64,000 bases of DNA from Costus lasius (lineage: Eukaryota > Streptophyta > Magnoliopsida > Zingiberales > Costaceae): NCBI GenBank assembly GCA_027563935.2, contig CM050453.2, forward strand, positions 91,052,665-91,116,664. The letters run 5' to 3'. The notes below the pieces were generated by a model, which saw nothing but the letters and a program-made list of their open reading frames with translations, searched no databases and was not told the origin of the DNA. The translations under genes were made by a program, and so were the position numbers. Of the stretch, positions 23,028 through 36,500 are shown one piece after another (the stretch's first letter is position 1; each line of letters starts with the position of its first letter).

Positions 23028-25247
23028 TGTTGGTGTATATGCCCTAAAGACCAATGTATGGACATGGTCAGGCATTGGTTGAATGTACTTTGATAGAACT
23101 ATTACTCTTTATATAGGCATGGTCGTTATTATGCAGACTTCTCTACCTGCGTTGATGTATTGAGTTGCATAAATAATGTCCCTAGAGTTTGGATTGGATC
23201 CATTCTCATAAGCTATCCCCAGACAAGGTACCTTAGCAGATATGGGACAGCTTTGGTACATGTGAGACTGGTGTATGGGCTGGTTAGGTGCGAGGCACAG
23301 TAACGCAGACATACAGGTGCATTGGATGCACTGGAGTGATCCACCATGAGGATTGACTTGTCTAGTCAACAAGTCAATCTCACATGCAAGAGGTTTGCAT
23401 TGATCCTTAGACTTGAGGTATTCATGTCTAGACTTGATGATGGGTATGCTTTAATACAGTCTTACGTCTCTCCGTAATTGGGAGATCAAAACGACTGTCA
23501 TTGGGCATGTCATAAGTCATGTAGAGACATGGATGACCAATAGTAGGATTTGCCCCTTCCTTCCGAGGAAGAATGATATCCCCCTCGGGGCACCCCACCT
23601 TATTGGTGCATGACAAGAAAGTGTGGCCACACTTGTTGAGTCATGACCAATGCATTGGATAATAAACTTGAGACTAATCCAATGGCAGGATATCAGCTTA
23701 GGCAAAGGGATCTATAATGCAATAGGAATCCTCGTTGCTTGTTAGGAGTTGTTGCCATAATGACTTAAGTCCTATGACATGGGTAGTAGTGATGTGTTGC
23801 TAGATACCCCTCACTACTTATGATGTTTACATCATTGCCATCGTCATATGGATCCTACGGGGTCACACGCAATAGACTCTTGACGTTGTTTTAATCAGAA
23901 GCCTTATGATCAAGTTATTGGATAACTTGGATCAATTTGGAAGATTTCATCAGCGCCAATGGGCCTGATGAGTTGGAAGAAAGTTATTGGAGCCAAACTT
24001 CATTTTTGGCAGGTTGACCCGATATTGACCTAGATTGGTCACATTTGGATTAGGGTTGCATTGGATTAGATCCAATAGCTTAATCAACCCATGCCATGAA
24101 GTTTGGGCTAGCTCATTATCCAATGAGGCCCAATAATTAGTTGTCATGAAGAAGAATTGGATTAAAAGGGTATAATGGGGAGAAATCTCACCCCATTGGC
24201 GCCTAAGGGCATAATGGGGTGAGGGAGGCGCCTTTGCTTCATTATGGAAGTAAAGGGCGCCTAGCCCTTCTTCCTTGGATGGAATACTTGCCTCGAAGGC
24301 AAGTCTTGGGGCTGATATGGCTTGAGGACTCTTTTGGAAAGAGCTTGGGCGCATATGAGAAGTAGGGAGATGTTTATGGTAAAGTCTTGGAGACTTTCCT
24401 TATGAACCCTATATGCACCCAAACCCTTGCCCTAGCCGAATTCTTCATGCATGTTGCGCCTAGCCCTTCTCCTTGGATGGAAAGAATGCCTCTAAGGCAT
24501 GTCTTAGGCTGATATGGCCATTGGGAAAATTAGGAAAGGTTGAATGAGGTTTATGGCAAAGTCTTGGAGACTTTCCTTACCTCAAGACTCCTTTATCCTA
24601 GCCGCCCACTTGGCATGATCCTAGCCATTGTCCTTGCCGCCTCTTGTCCTATTTATAGGACCCCTTACCGCCCCTTCCAATGTTCGACTTTTAGGAGGCG
24701 TGAGCAAGGGCAAAGGGTGACAACAACAAAGGCTTGGCGCAACCCTTCTTCCAAGTGGCCGAAAGACATCCTTTCTTCTTCTCCTCTTCTTGGCGCAAAG
24801 AGAAATTGGGCTTGGTGACTTCTCCTTTTATTGTCGCAAGCCCTCTCCCTCTCATAGCCATTGGCGCATCTTGCTTGAAGGTGGCGCAAGCAAAAGAAGA
24901 AGAGGGAAGTTCTTGGCGACATCTTCCCTATTCCCTCCTTGGCGCAACTTCTCTTGAAGGTGGCGCAAGTGGAGTGAATGCTTAATTCTCTTCCCGAGGC
25001 TAGCACCGAGCGTGGAAGGGAGCAACGATCAAGGAGTCGACGCATGGATACTTGTAGAGGGCGAACACATGGGCGCCTTCAACATGGCTTCGACATCTAG
25101 ACAAGCAAAAGAGGTACATCTCTAACACATCCTTGTGTCTTCTCTCTCGCATGGATCCTTGGGACCGGAATGTGTTTCGGGTGTAATGCTTCTTCCGCTG
25201 CGTCCTGGGACTGCAAAATTTTATATTACACCCGGCATTCCCTAACA
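23028..25247 (+). repeat. E3 5' LTR
   Basis: A 2220-bp LTR from TGTTGGTGTATATGCCC to GGCATTCCCTAACA. It aligns with 30034-31873 plus 41070-41469 (2240 bp). I noted about a dozen substitutions and one roughly 20-bp insertion in the 3' copy near 31708. That is roughly 1% or less divergence, older than E4. Confidence 0.93.
23108..23117 (+). promoter_or_regulatory. E3 LTR TATA-like motif
   Basis: TTTATATAGG only about 80 bp into the LTR, followed by CATGGTCGTTATT. E4 has TTTATAAAAGGCATGG at the same distance from its LTR start. Promoter function is a guess, because U3 would be unusually short. Confidence 0.35.
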
Positions 25248-25248
25248 G

Positions 25249-25260
25249 TGGTATCAGAGC
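25249..25260 (+). promoter_or_regulatory. E3 primer-binding site (initiator tRNA-Met)
   Basis: TGGTATCAGAGC, one base after the LTR: the usual complement to the 3' end of initiator tRNA-Met in plant copia elements. Intact. Confidence 0.9.
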
Positions 25261-26760
25261 TACTTGCGAGAAACACAAGGTGTACATTTGCTTGTGTGAA
25301 AAATTTTTGGAAACTTTTTCTTCTATCCATGCGCGTTTCACGTAGAAAGCGTTTTTCATCCAATCTTCTCTTCTCAACTCTATGGCCGAAACTTGGATTG
25401 TGTTTATGCTTGATTTAAGACCAAAGGCGCACGTAGGTTTTGTCAAGTAGGACGGGCATTGTGTCTTCGGACTGGCCGGGTCTCTTGATCTGACAAAACT
25501 GCTAGCCGATAGGGTCTATGAAATCATCATGGAACTTGATCTAAATTTTGGCATGAAATTGGTTAAGAGAGTGCTTTGGATGATGTTGGCGCATAAGGTA
25601 CTGAAATTTGACTTTTTCAGAATTTCAAATTTTATATGCGCCACTTGATTTGGTTGATATGGTCATAGCGAGTGCCCTCCTGTGTTGTGATGTGGAAGCA
25701 TGTTTCCACCTATGATGAATGCTTGTAAAATCTTTCTACCACCTGCGTGTGGTTCTCCCCCTTCTTGATGTAAAATTTTCATCTTTCCTTAAAATAGATG
25801 TAGAATTGTTTACATGAGATAGGTTAAGGTTCATCAAAGACAACAAGGAGCCTTCTTTAATTGGAGTCAGAAGTGGCGCCAGCTTTGGAAGCGTGGTGAT
25901 GGACTTGCGACTGAAGGAAGGACACATGCTTTCAGCTTCTGGCATGGGCTGATTTGCTTCAGGGACTCGCAACCCTTGGATGCACAATAACATGTCACAT
26001 GGCTCGTGACAAGTTATGTGTATGAAAAGGGCTATGACCATATCGACCAGAAATAGCATGCCTGTGATGGTTTATTATTTTGTCCATAGCATGCCTGTGA
26101 TGTTTTTCCTTTGCTGCCATAACCATAGGAAAACTGCATGCTAGAAAAGAATAAAAACATGCAAAAACTCTCAAAACAATATCAAGTCGATAGCCTTCTA
26201 ACGCGTAGCCCTCATCAAACTATCGATCGGTGGTGTTGTGAACAGTTTCCCATCCTCGTGGGACACACCCACTTATCTTTAGAAGGTGTGTGGTGACATT
26301 GATTTTCCCAGTCCAGTTTTAACCTGGGCGTGCCTTCGCAAGGAAATTTGTTGGCCCTGGGCATAACGGTTAGGACCAGACTTGACTAGTTTTTCATATG
26401 TCATTGACATGATGAATTACTAGAGGCAGCTGTTAAGAGGATAGGGTTTTGTGTTGTATCCAGCCCTCGCTGGACACAGGGCGCCTAGTCTGTCTTAACT
26501 AAGAGGAATTGTGCATGGCACAATTGGCTGGCATGCCTACCTAAGGAAGCATGAGACTCTCTGTGCATCTCAACTCACCCTCGTGAGTCGCGGAGACCTT
26601 ATGTGAAATTAGGATCCTACTCACTTATTTCCATGTTGAGTTAAAGAGTTCTCAACTTGTATTAAAAATAGTGGGAGCATAGCATTTACTTTAAAGTCTT
26701 TGTTAAATGCTTTATCATAGTACTTATTTTACTTATTTGCTTATTGTAGAAGGCATCTCC
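25261..26760 (+). other. E3 untranslated leader
   Basis: About 1.5 kb with no recognisable protein domain on either strand. E4 also has a long leader (about 1.9 kb), so this matches the architecture of Angela/BARE-like elements. Confidence 0.6.
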
Positions 26761-26764
26761 TGAT

Positions 26765-29700
26765 CTAAGATTGAAACTTTATAAACATAAACTGGATGGG
26801 ACAAATTGGACAAAATGGTTCAAGATTTTGTCCAAGATACTAAAACAAGAAAATAAGGTGCATCTTCTTGAAAGACCTCCATCCCAGCCTAGTGTGTATT
26901 TCACTAATGACAGGGAGTGGAATGTCTATCTTGAACATTGTGAAGATAATGAACAGTACACTGCTCTTGTCTTAGAGTGCATGACCCCAGAGGTCAAGGT
27001 TGAATGTGATGAGATGGGGATCTATGATCTAATCATACATCTCAAAGGTCTCTTCACACCATGCTTTATAGACAATGATCAGGAGAGTTCTGTTGGATCT
27101 TCAGAATGTGTGCCTGAATCTGAGAAAGACCATGGTTCTGTATCTTCGAAGCTAATACTTCGGAAGACCGGGAATGCATGGGTATTTCAAAGAGGATTAA
27201 TGGCCAAGAAGAGCATAGAAAGAAGAAGGGATGTAATCCATCCGCTTCAGGTATTGTGTTACCGAGGTCTTTTGTCTACTTCTTATTCATGGGTACTGGG
27301 TACCGTATGAGAGGCTCACATATGTTTTACATGTGCAGGAGCTCAAAAGAAGTAGGACGAAGAGGCTTGATGGGATCGACTCTCGGGTCAGGGACGGAGC
27401 ATTGGATGCTGCTGTTGAACATCATCTCACTGCCTTGAAGACTTTATATAGAACTTTGCTATTATGTATCAGCTTATGTATTAGAACATCATTCCTTTTG
27501 GAAAGGACTTCAGTTTGAAATAATGAATAATATTTTTCTTTAAATCTGAGATGTTCTATTAAAGTGATACAGTTGACAATGGCTTATGGTTCTATATGTG
27601 ACACAAGATCAGATCTAATGATTCATTAAACTTCCTCTCATAACATTGTCTCTTGAACCATAGAACAATGGTCACATCCAAAGGTCCATGGACTATTGGG
27701 GTCATTGTCCTCTCAGGACTATGATACATGTGAGCCTAGTTCAAAGGAACAATGCGGCAGATGCTACCTTCACCAGAAGGGTGGAAGGAATAGTGACTTG
27801 TTGGATCTATTACACAGCAATGTGAGTGGACCCATGTTAACGAGCACTAAGAGGAATTTTATATACTTCATTAGGTATGGGTATGCCTTACGCAACCCAA
27901 GAACTTTGGAAAAATTCAAGAAGTTCATAAATGAAGTATTGAGTCAAATTGAAGGATCTATCAAAGCACCTTGATTGGATCAAGATGATTAGTGGAGAAT
28001 TTGATGACTATCCTAAGAAGTGTAGAGTTATCTCACAGCTTACTTAGTACACCACTGTGTGGTGAATTTCAAAGAAAGGAAAAGGAACACATTGGATGTG
28101 GATTCCATCTTTGAATAGTCATGCAAATATACTACTGTGATGCCATGCAAACAGATGTACTACTACTCCATAAGAAAATGTCTAAGTTACCTTTTGAGTT
28201 GAGAACTGCAAATATCCCATTTCTTCAAAGGAATTGGGAATGTAATGTGCAATAATTCAAAAGTATGTATTTGTGGTGTACTATAGAGTGCTAATTCTAT
28301 CCCATGGAGAACAAAAATATTTGTTGCTCAAACTGCTGTCTCTCTTGAGAAAGTATTTCTTTTGAAAGAAGCTAGTGGGTGTAGATTTGATTTGGACAAG
28401 ATCTAGAATCAACCACAATATAATTAGACACACATGGAGAGCAAAATCTCACATACAGGTTGAAAGTCAACCTGAGGTTCAAGTAACACAGGAATAACAT
28501 AAGTCTGGATCGATTCAATATGCTGGGCATGACGAATTTTTCATCAAGCATGAACCTAAGACTTATGAGGAAATGGAAGCGGTCGGTGGACCAGATTCCA
28601 AGAAATGGCTAAGGGCCATGAGAACCATAATGGACTCCATGTCTGCTAATCAAGTCTGGGATTTGGATGAGCTGCCAAAAGGGGTAATTCCCACAGGCTA
28701 TGAATAAATCTTCTAGGAAGATAGACATGGAAGGTAACACTGTTACTTTAGAAGGCAAGCTAGTGAATAATGATTTCAGGCAAATCCACTGGGTGGATAA
28801 TGATGAAATTTTCACCAATAGCTGAGCTTTAAGTCCATTAGGGATCTGCTTGTTATAATTGCATGATCAATTATGGGATGTTGTTATGATAACTGCTTTT
28901 CTTGCATGGACATCTGAAAAGATATCTATAAGGAAATAGCCAGAAGGTTCTCATATCAAGGCCATATAGATATGCATGATGCAAGCATGGTTGAAAAGCC
29001 TGTGTTTACAAGAAGATCAGTGGGAGCACCTTAATAGTATTTCTTGTCTAGATGATTGATGATATTCTCCTCACATGGAATGACATCTCAGCTCTTCACA
29101 TGGTGAAGAAAAGGTTTGATATGTGTTTCGAGAAGAATGATCTAGGGAATGATGCCTGCATCCTAGGCATGAGGATCTATAAATAGAGATCCAAGAAAGT
29201 CATTGCCCTTTAGTCAATCTATGTTCATCCAAGAGTTTCTAGAGAGGTTTATATTGGATGATTCCAAATATTGATACCTTCCAGAAAGATATGGTCTGAG
29301 TTTCTCAAAGATGTTGTGTCCTGTGGCACAGCTGGAAAGTAATAACATGAATCTAAAATCCTGATACATGGTGTGTGGGATGGATCATGATTTGAATATC
29401 ATACTCAAGACCATTTGTGGCAAATGCTTGGAGCATAGCCAGCAAGTTTCAATCAGATCTTAGTGTTTAACACTAGATAGCTGTAAAAGCAATCCTTATA
29501 TGTATACTTGGGAAGTATAAAGGATTGAAGTCTAGTCTATGATAGACAGGAAAGAATTTTGTGTACAGGGGTACACTGATACTTCGTTCCAGTCTAGTGA
29601 CTATTGATCACAGCCAGGAGTTGCACTTTGCCTTGTTATGGTGTTGTGTGCTGAAAGAGCATTATGCAAACCAAAGTGGCAAGATTCTACAAATAAGGCT

Positions 29701-30000
29701 GAGCACATTGCAGCTCCTTGTGGCAGCCAAGGAAGCAGCTTCATTCATTTGAACTTGATCTAGTTCATAGTGCTTGATGGTCCAGTATAGTTCTTACTGA
29801 GACCATAGCATGAGAGAAGGAACTTGATGCTCAAGTATGTACTGCAGCATATCATCTGATCTTAGAGATCATGGATAAGGATGATGATCAAATTTGTTAA
29901 AATAAACACAGATAGCAATCTGGAAAAACCCACTGACCTAGCCTCTGGCGCAGCGGAAGCTAAATGGGTCATACTAGAGACATTGGAACTAACTAAACAT
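26765..30000 (+). pseudogene. E3 gag-pol, heavily degraded copia polyprotein
   Basis: Traces in order. Gag-like KLDGTNWTKWFKILSKILKQ and MTPEVKVECDEMGIYDLIIH (26780-27060). Integrase pieces SDLLDLLHSNVSGPM and RYGYALRNPRTLEKFKKFIN (27790-27940). Post-integrase VAQTAVSLEKVFLLKEASG (about 28325-28380). RT pieces WLRAMRTIMDSMSANQVWDL (about 28605-28665) and IDDILLTWNDISALHMVKK (about 29055-29110). RNase H GYTDTSFQSS (29565-29592) and the C-terminal KINTDSNLEKPTDLA (29896-29940). Zinc knuckle, protease and most of the integrase core are missing or unrecognisable. Stops are everywhere. Confidence 0.85.
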
Positions 30001-30020
30001 CAGTTATCCTTGGTCTTAGT

Positions 30021-30033
30021 GCAAGTGGGAGAT
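30021..30033 (+). promoter_or_regulatory. E3 polypurine tract
   Basis: GCAAGTGGGAGAT directly before the 3' LTR at 30034: the plus-strand DNA primer site. E4 uses the identical tract (minus strand, 33584-33572). Confidence 0.85.
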
Positions 30034-31873
30034 TGTTGGTGTATATGCCCTAAAGACCAATGTATGGACATGGTCAGGCATTGGTTGAATGTACTTTGAT
30101 AGAACTATTACTCTTTATATAGGCATGGTCGTTATTATGCAGACTTCTCTACCTGCGTTGATGTATTGAGTTGCATAAATGATGTCCCTGGAGTTTGGAT
30201 TGGATCCATTCTCATAAGCTATCCCCAGACAAGGTACCTTAGCAGATATGGGACAGCTTTGGTACATGTGAGACTGGTGTATGGGCTGGTTAGGTGCGGG
30301 GCACAGTAACGCAGACATACAGGTGCATTGGATGCACTGGAGTGATCCACCATGAGGATTGACTTGTCTAGTCAACAAGTCAATCTCACATACAAGAGGT
30401 TTGCATTGATCCTTAGACTTGAGGTATTCATGTCTAGACTTGATGATGGGTATGCTTTAATACAGTCTTACGTCTCTCCGTAATTGGGAGATCAAAACGA
30501 CTGTCATTGGGCATGTCATAAGTCATGTAGAGACATGGATGACCAATAGTAGGATTTGCCCCTTCCTTCCGAGGAAGCATGATATCCCCCTCGGGGCGCC
30601 CCTCCTTATTGGTGCATGACAGGAAAGTGTGGCCACACTTGTTGAGTCATGACCAATGCATTGGATAATAAACTTGAGACTAATCCAATGGCAGGATATC
30701 AGCTTAGGCAAAGGGATCTATAATGCAATAGGAATCCTCGTTGCTTGTTAGGAGTTGTTGCCATAATGACTTAAGTCCTATGACATGGGTAGTAGTGATG
30801 TGTTGCTAGATACCCCTCACTACTTATGATGTTTACATCATTGCCATCGTCATATGGATCCTATGGGGTCACACGCAATAGACTCTTGACGTTGTTTTAA
30901 TCAGAAGCCTTATGATCAAGTTATTGGATAACTTGGATCAATTTGGAAGATTTCATCAGCGCCAATGGGCCTGATGAGTTGGAAGAAAGTTATTGGAGCC
31001 AAACTTCATTTTTGGCAGGTTGACCCGATATTGACCTAGATTGGTCACATTTGGATTAGGGTTGCATTAGATTAGATCCAATAGCTTAATCAACCCATGC
31101 CATGAAGTTTGGGCTAGCTCATTATCCAATGAGGCCCAATAATTAGTTGTCATGAAGAAGAATTGGATTAAAAGGGTATAATGGGGAGAAATCTCACCCC
31201 ATTGGCGCCTAAGGGCATAATGGGGTGAGGGAGGCGCCTTTGCTTCATTATGGAAGTAAAGGGCGCCTAGCCCTTCTTCCTTGGATGGAATACTTGCCTC
31301 TAAGGCAAGTCTTGGGGCTGATATGGCTTGAGGACTCTTTTGGAAAGAGCTTGGGCGCATATGAGAAGTAGGGAGATGTTTATGGTAAAGTCTTGGAGAC
31401 TTTCCTTATGAACCCTATATGCACCCAAACCCTTGCCCTAGCCGAATTCTTCATGCATGTTGCGCCTAGCCCTTCTCCTTGGATGGAAAGAATGCCTCTA
31501 AGGCATGTCTTAGGCTGATATGGCCATTGGGAAAATTAGGAAAGGTTGAATGAGGTTTATGGCAAAGTCTTGGAGACTTTCCTTACCTCAAGACTCCTTT
31601 ATCCTAGCCGCCCACTTGGCATGATCCTAGCCATTGTCCTTGCCGCCTCTTGTCCTATTTATAGGACCCCTTACCGCCCCTTCCAATGTTCGACTTCTAG
31701 GAGGCGTGAACATACATAGAGAGGCGTGAGCAAGGGCAAAGGGTGACAACAACAAAGGCTTGGCACAACCCTTCTTCCAAGTGGCCGAAAGACATCCTTT
31801 CTTCTTCTCCTCTTCTTGGCGCAAAGAGAAATTGGGCTTGGTGACTTCTCCTTTTATTGTCGCAAGCCCTCTC
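30034..31873 (+). repeat. E3 3' LTR, left part
   Basis: Matches 23028-24855 of the 5' LTR. It has a roughly 20-bp extra segment at about 31708-31727, duplicating GGAGGCGTGA with ACATACATAGA between. It is cut by E4 after TSD CTCTC (31869-31873). Confidence 0.93.
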
Positions 31874-33571
31874 TGAAGAAACCCCTTAAAATGGGGGGCA
31901 AAAACCCTAAGCATGGCGCTAATGAAAAAGATGCTAGCGGAAGCAAGGGTTTAAGATCATTTGCATGCCATATGTTCAACTATAACCGATTGAATAGATT
32001 GAGATGGAAATTCATACCAACGCCATATGCTTGGAAGTCGGCTTGGATGAAGAGAACAAACTAGATCTCCTCCACAAGTTCACACACAAGATGAAGATGC
32101 TTACTCCTTGCGGTCCCTTGTGCTAGCAAGACACCCAAGCTTTTCTTTTGTCGAATTGGAAGGGATGATGAGATGATTCCCTTTCTTGGCCGAGAGCTTC
32201 TCTTGCTTCTCTCCCACCTTCGTCAACCACCCAACGAAAGGATGATCGCGTTCAAGTGAAGAAGCCAACGCTTATGCGTTTTGGCGTTGAAGCATAACCG
32301 GCTTTGATTACTTTCCATAAGTGGAAGAGAATCAAGCCAAGCGTTCAAGCCACTTCATGAACGCATATTGGCATTGAACCAAGCGTTCACATTTGTGAAC
32401 CGGTTCAATCCAAATCGTTCAATCGAATTTGGTTCATCAAACCAAACCGAAATAGCTCAAGCCACTTGGTCTAGACCAAATCGAACCCCAAGGCTCATGA
32501 TCTAACCATTCATCTCCTGATGCCCCTGATCTCTCCGATCTAGCATCATCTCTCTCGATCGAAGCTTACCGATCTCAAGTCCTAATCAATCAAACATGAT
32601 CAGACCAGATCTCACTTACAATCAGAGATTAAATCCCTATAATCTGAACTCAAAGAATCCAGTCCATACGATCTGACTCAAGTAAGCCATATCACCAAAT
32701 TGTGCGACCCTGAGGGTTTCCTCTAAATGTCGGTAACGATAACTTACGTTATCACGATCAGTGAGGGGTATCTAGCAACACATCACTGTCTCCCGATATA
32801 AAGGAAAGAGTCTTCCAAGACTACTCCCAAACCATAGCACAAGTGTGAATCAAACTCACAAGGCATACATAATTCCTTTGCCACTGGATGTTCTTATTGG
32901 ACAAGCATGTCAAGCCTGTAACTCCAATACGATGAGCATGATTAGATCAGATGCACATAGTCATCTGGGTATGGCCATACACTATCTCAATCATCTCATA
33001 AGGGGGCCCAGTTAGAACATCACACTCCTTAAACAAGGAGACGGCAATCCTATGTCTATCACTAGTGCCCTAACCTGATTCAAGCTCACCATCCAAGATA
33101 GTCTATAATCATTATGTTTCAAATGATATTGAACTACCTCAAGACAATGACAATCATCATTTAGAAACACAAGTGATCTCAAGTCAGAGGACATGTGCCA
33201 CTTGCTGCTTACAAGGATCATTCACATTGTGACAAGCAATGGAATATCCCAGTAGGGTCTGTCCAGTACATCCAATGTACCCATGAGTCTACATCTTATT
33301 CCATGCTCGAAGCATCCTATAAGATTAGCACTTATATTAGTCTCAATCATATCAAGGCTGTCTCATGTTCACCAAGATATCTCGACTAAGGACATATAGC
33401 CTGTCAGCCTAGCTGAACAGCTTTGAGACATTATTCAGAAGTACACTTATTACAGCAGACAAGGTAACAACCTGAATAACAACCATGCCTTTTATAAACA
33501 TAAGAGTTTATTACATGATACTTATACAATCCCAAGGCCTCAAACATTAGCCTTAAGGGCATACTCCAACA
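31874..33571 (-). repeat. E4 3' LTR
   Basis: 1698 bp; plus-strand ends TGAAGAAACCCC and CATACTCCAACA. Differs from 39367-41064 at 33405 (C against T at 40898) and 33427 (G against T at 40920); no length change. Confidence 0.95.
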
Positions 33572-33584
33572 ATCTCCCACTTGC
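33572..33584 (-). promoter_or_regulatory. E4 polypurine tract
   Basis: Minus strand GCAAGTGGGAGAT abutting the 3' LTR, identical to the E3 tract. Confidence 0.85.
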
Positions 33585-33591
33585 ACTTAAT

Positions 33592-36500
33592 CTAATGGTT
33601 GAGAAATCTCAAACCCATATTATTACAGTGCTTCTCATGCTTCTGCTGCGCCAGAGGCTTGGTAAGCGGGTCTGCCAGATTGTCATCTGTATGAACCTTG
33701 CATATTTTGATCTCGCCTCGATCAATGATCTCCCGGATCAAGTGAAACCGTCTCTGTATGTGCTTGGACTTCTGGTGCGACCGCGGTTCCTTTGCTTGTG
33801 CGATGGCTCCAGTGTTATCACAGAAGATAACCAAAGGATCAGCACTCGAAGGAACGACACCAAGTTCTCTCACGAACTTACGAATCCACACTGCCTCCTT
33901 GGATGCTTCCGAGGCTGCAACATACTCGGCTTCTGTTGTGGAATCAGCAACAGTTGACTGTTTGAAGCTCTTCCACACCACTGCTCCACCATTCAAGCTA
34001 AAAACATAGCCTGATTGCGATCGGAAATCATCCTGGTCCGACTGGAACGAAGCATCAGTATATCCCTCTATACTGAGTTCTTCCTGACCACCATATATCA
34101 AGAACATATCTTTGGTCCTCCGCAGATATTTCAAGATGTTCTTGACCGCAATCCAGTGCGCCAATCCTGGATTACTTTGGAATCGACTGGTCACGCTTAA
34201 CCCGTAAGCGACGTCTGGGCGAGTACACAACATCGCATACATAATGGACCCAATAGCCGAAGCATAAGGCGTATTGTCCATTTCATCTTTCTCAGTCTGT
34301 GTTTGTGGACACTGACTCTTTGAAAGATTCAGACCATGTCTGACTGGAAGATATCCACGTTTAGAATTCTCTAAATGGAATCTCTCCAGGACCTTATCGA
34401 TGTAAGTACTCTGGCACAGCCCGAGAAGCCTCTTAGATCTATCTCTGTAGATCTTCACACCTAGTACATAGGCTGCTTCTCCTAGATCTTTCATCTGGAA
34501 ACATTTTCCTAACCATGCTTTAACAGCATGCAGTTCAGGAATATCATTTCCAATGATTAAGATATCATCGACGTAGAGGATTAGGAATGTAATCACGCTC
34601 CCACTAAACCTCTTATATACACACGGGTCATCCTCGTTCTTGATGAAACCAAACTCAGAGATTGATTCATCAAAACGAATATTCCAGCTCCTAGATGCTT
34701 GTTTCAGCCCATAAATGGACTTCTTTAACTTGCATATTTTATGACGATCTGCTGGATTAGTGAAACCTTCCGGTTGTGTCATATACACATCCTCATCCAG
34801 ATTTCCATTAAGGAAAGCTGTCTTCACATCCATCTGCCAGATCTCATAATCGTAATATGCAGCTATCGCGAAAAGAATCCGAATAGACTTAAACATGGCT
34901 ACAGGTGAGAAAGTTTCATCATAATCTATCCCGTAGATTTGTTTGAAACCTTTCGCAACTAGCCTGCCTTTATAGGTAACCACGTTACCATCCATGTCAA
35001 TCTTCTTCTTGAAGATCCATTTACAGCCTATAGGGATTACTCCCGGAGGCGGATCAACCAAATCCCAGACTTGGTTATCTGACATGGAGTCCATCTCGGC
35101 TCGCATAGCTTCAAGCCATCTAGCTGACTCCGGTCCACTGACCGCATCCGCATAAGTTAGGGGTTCATCATTATCAATGATGTAGACTCCGTCATAGCGC
35201 TCAGGCTGTCGACGGATCCTACCCGATCTTCGCGGTTCCCGTGATATTTGAGCCTCAGGTTGTTCAGTAACCTGATCTACTGGCTCAGGCACATCCAACT
35301 CTACCTGACTACTTTGTCCTTCCTCTGGATTCTCATCCAGCTTTATTTCTCTCCCACTGGCCTCTTGCAGAAGAAACTCCTTCTCAAGAAATATGGCCGT
35401 CCGAGCAACAAAAACCTTGTTCTCTTTGGGATCGAAGAAATAATAACCCTTAGTTTCCTTAGGGTAACCGACAAAGATGCATTTATCAGATCTGCTCTCT
35501 AGTTTCCCAGAGGCGAGTTTTTTGACATAAGCCTCGCAACCCCAGATCCTGATAAATGTCAAGCTAGGCTGTTTCCCATACCATAGCTCATATGGCGTCT
35601 TTGAAACTGCCTTGGATGGCACTCGGTTTAGTACCTTTGCAGCTGTTTCCAGTGCAAAACCCCAAAAGGAATATGGAAGAGTAGCCTGACTCATCATAGA
35701 ACGAACCATATCAAGTAACGTTCTATTTCTCCTCTCGGACACACCATTCCACTGCGGTGTTCCTGGCGGAGTGAGCTGTGAGATAATCCCACACTCCTTC
35801 AGATAGTCAGTAAACGCATGACTCAGGTATTCTCCACCTCGATCAGAATGAAGTGCCTTGATATTTCGGCCTAACTGATTTTGTACTTCATTTTTGAACT
35901 CTTTGAACTTGTCAAAAGATTCACTTTTATGTCTCATTAAATAGACATACCCATATCTACTGAAATCATCAGTAAAGGTAATGAAGTACTGATAGCCACC
36001 TCTAGCATGTTTACTAAATGGCCCACACACATCACTGTGTATAAGGTCAAGTAAACCTGAAGTCTTTTGACCTTTGTTTGAAAAAGGTGACTTCGTCATT
36101 TTACCCATCAAACAAGCTTTGCATGTATCAATCTCCTCATAGGAGAAAGATCCCAGCAGTCCATGATCATGCAACCGCTTAATGCGCTTCTCGTTTATAT
36201 GGCCTAAACGACTATGCCATAGCAAGGTGCTGTCATCAGCATACTTGGCTTTCTTATTATCAATGTTTTGTATAGAATTTTCCATGTCCAACATGTATAA
36301 CCCATTGTTAATTGAACCAGTTGCATACACAATATTATCTAGAGATAAAACACACTTTGAAATATTGCATTCAAAGGCAAATCCTTTCCTGACAAGAGCA
36401 GGAATAGAGATAATATTCTTTGTGATACTTGGTACAAAATAACAATTGTTTAATTCTAATACAATGCCAGATGGTAAAGTAATGAAATAGTCTCCTACAG

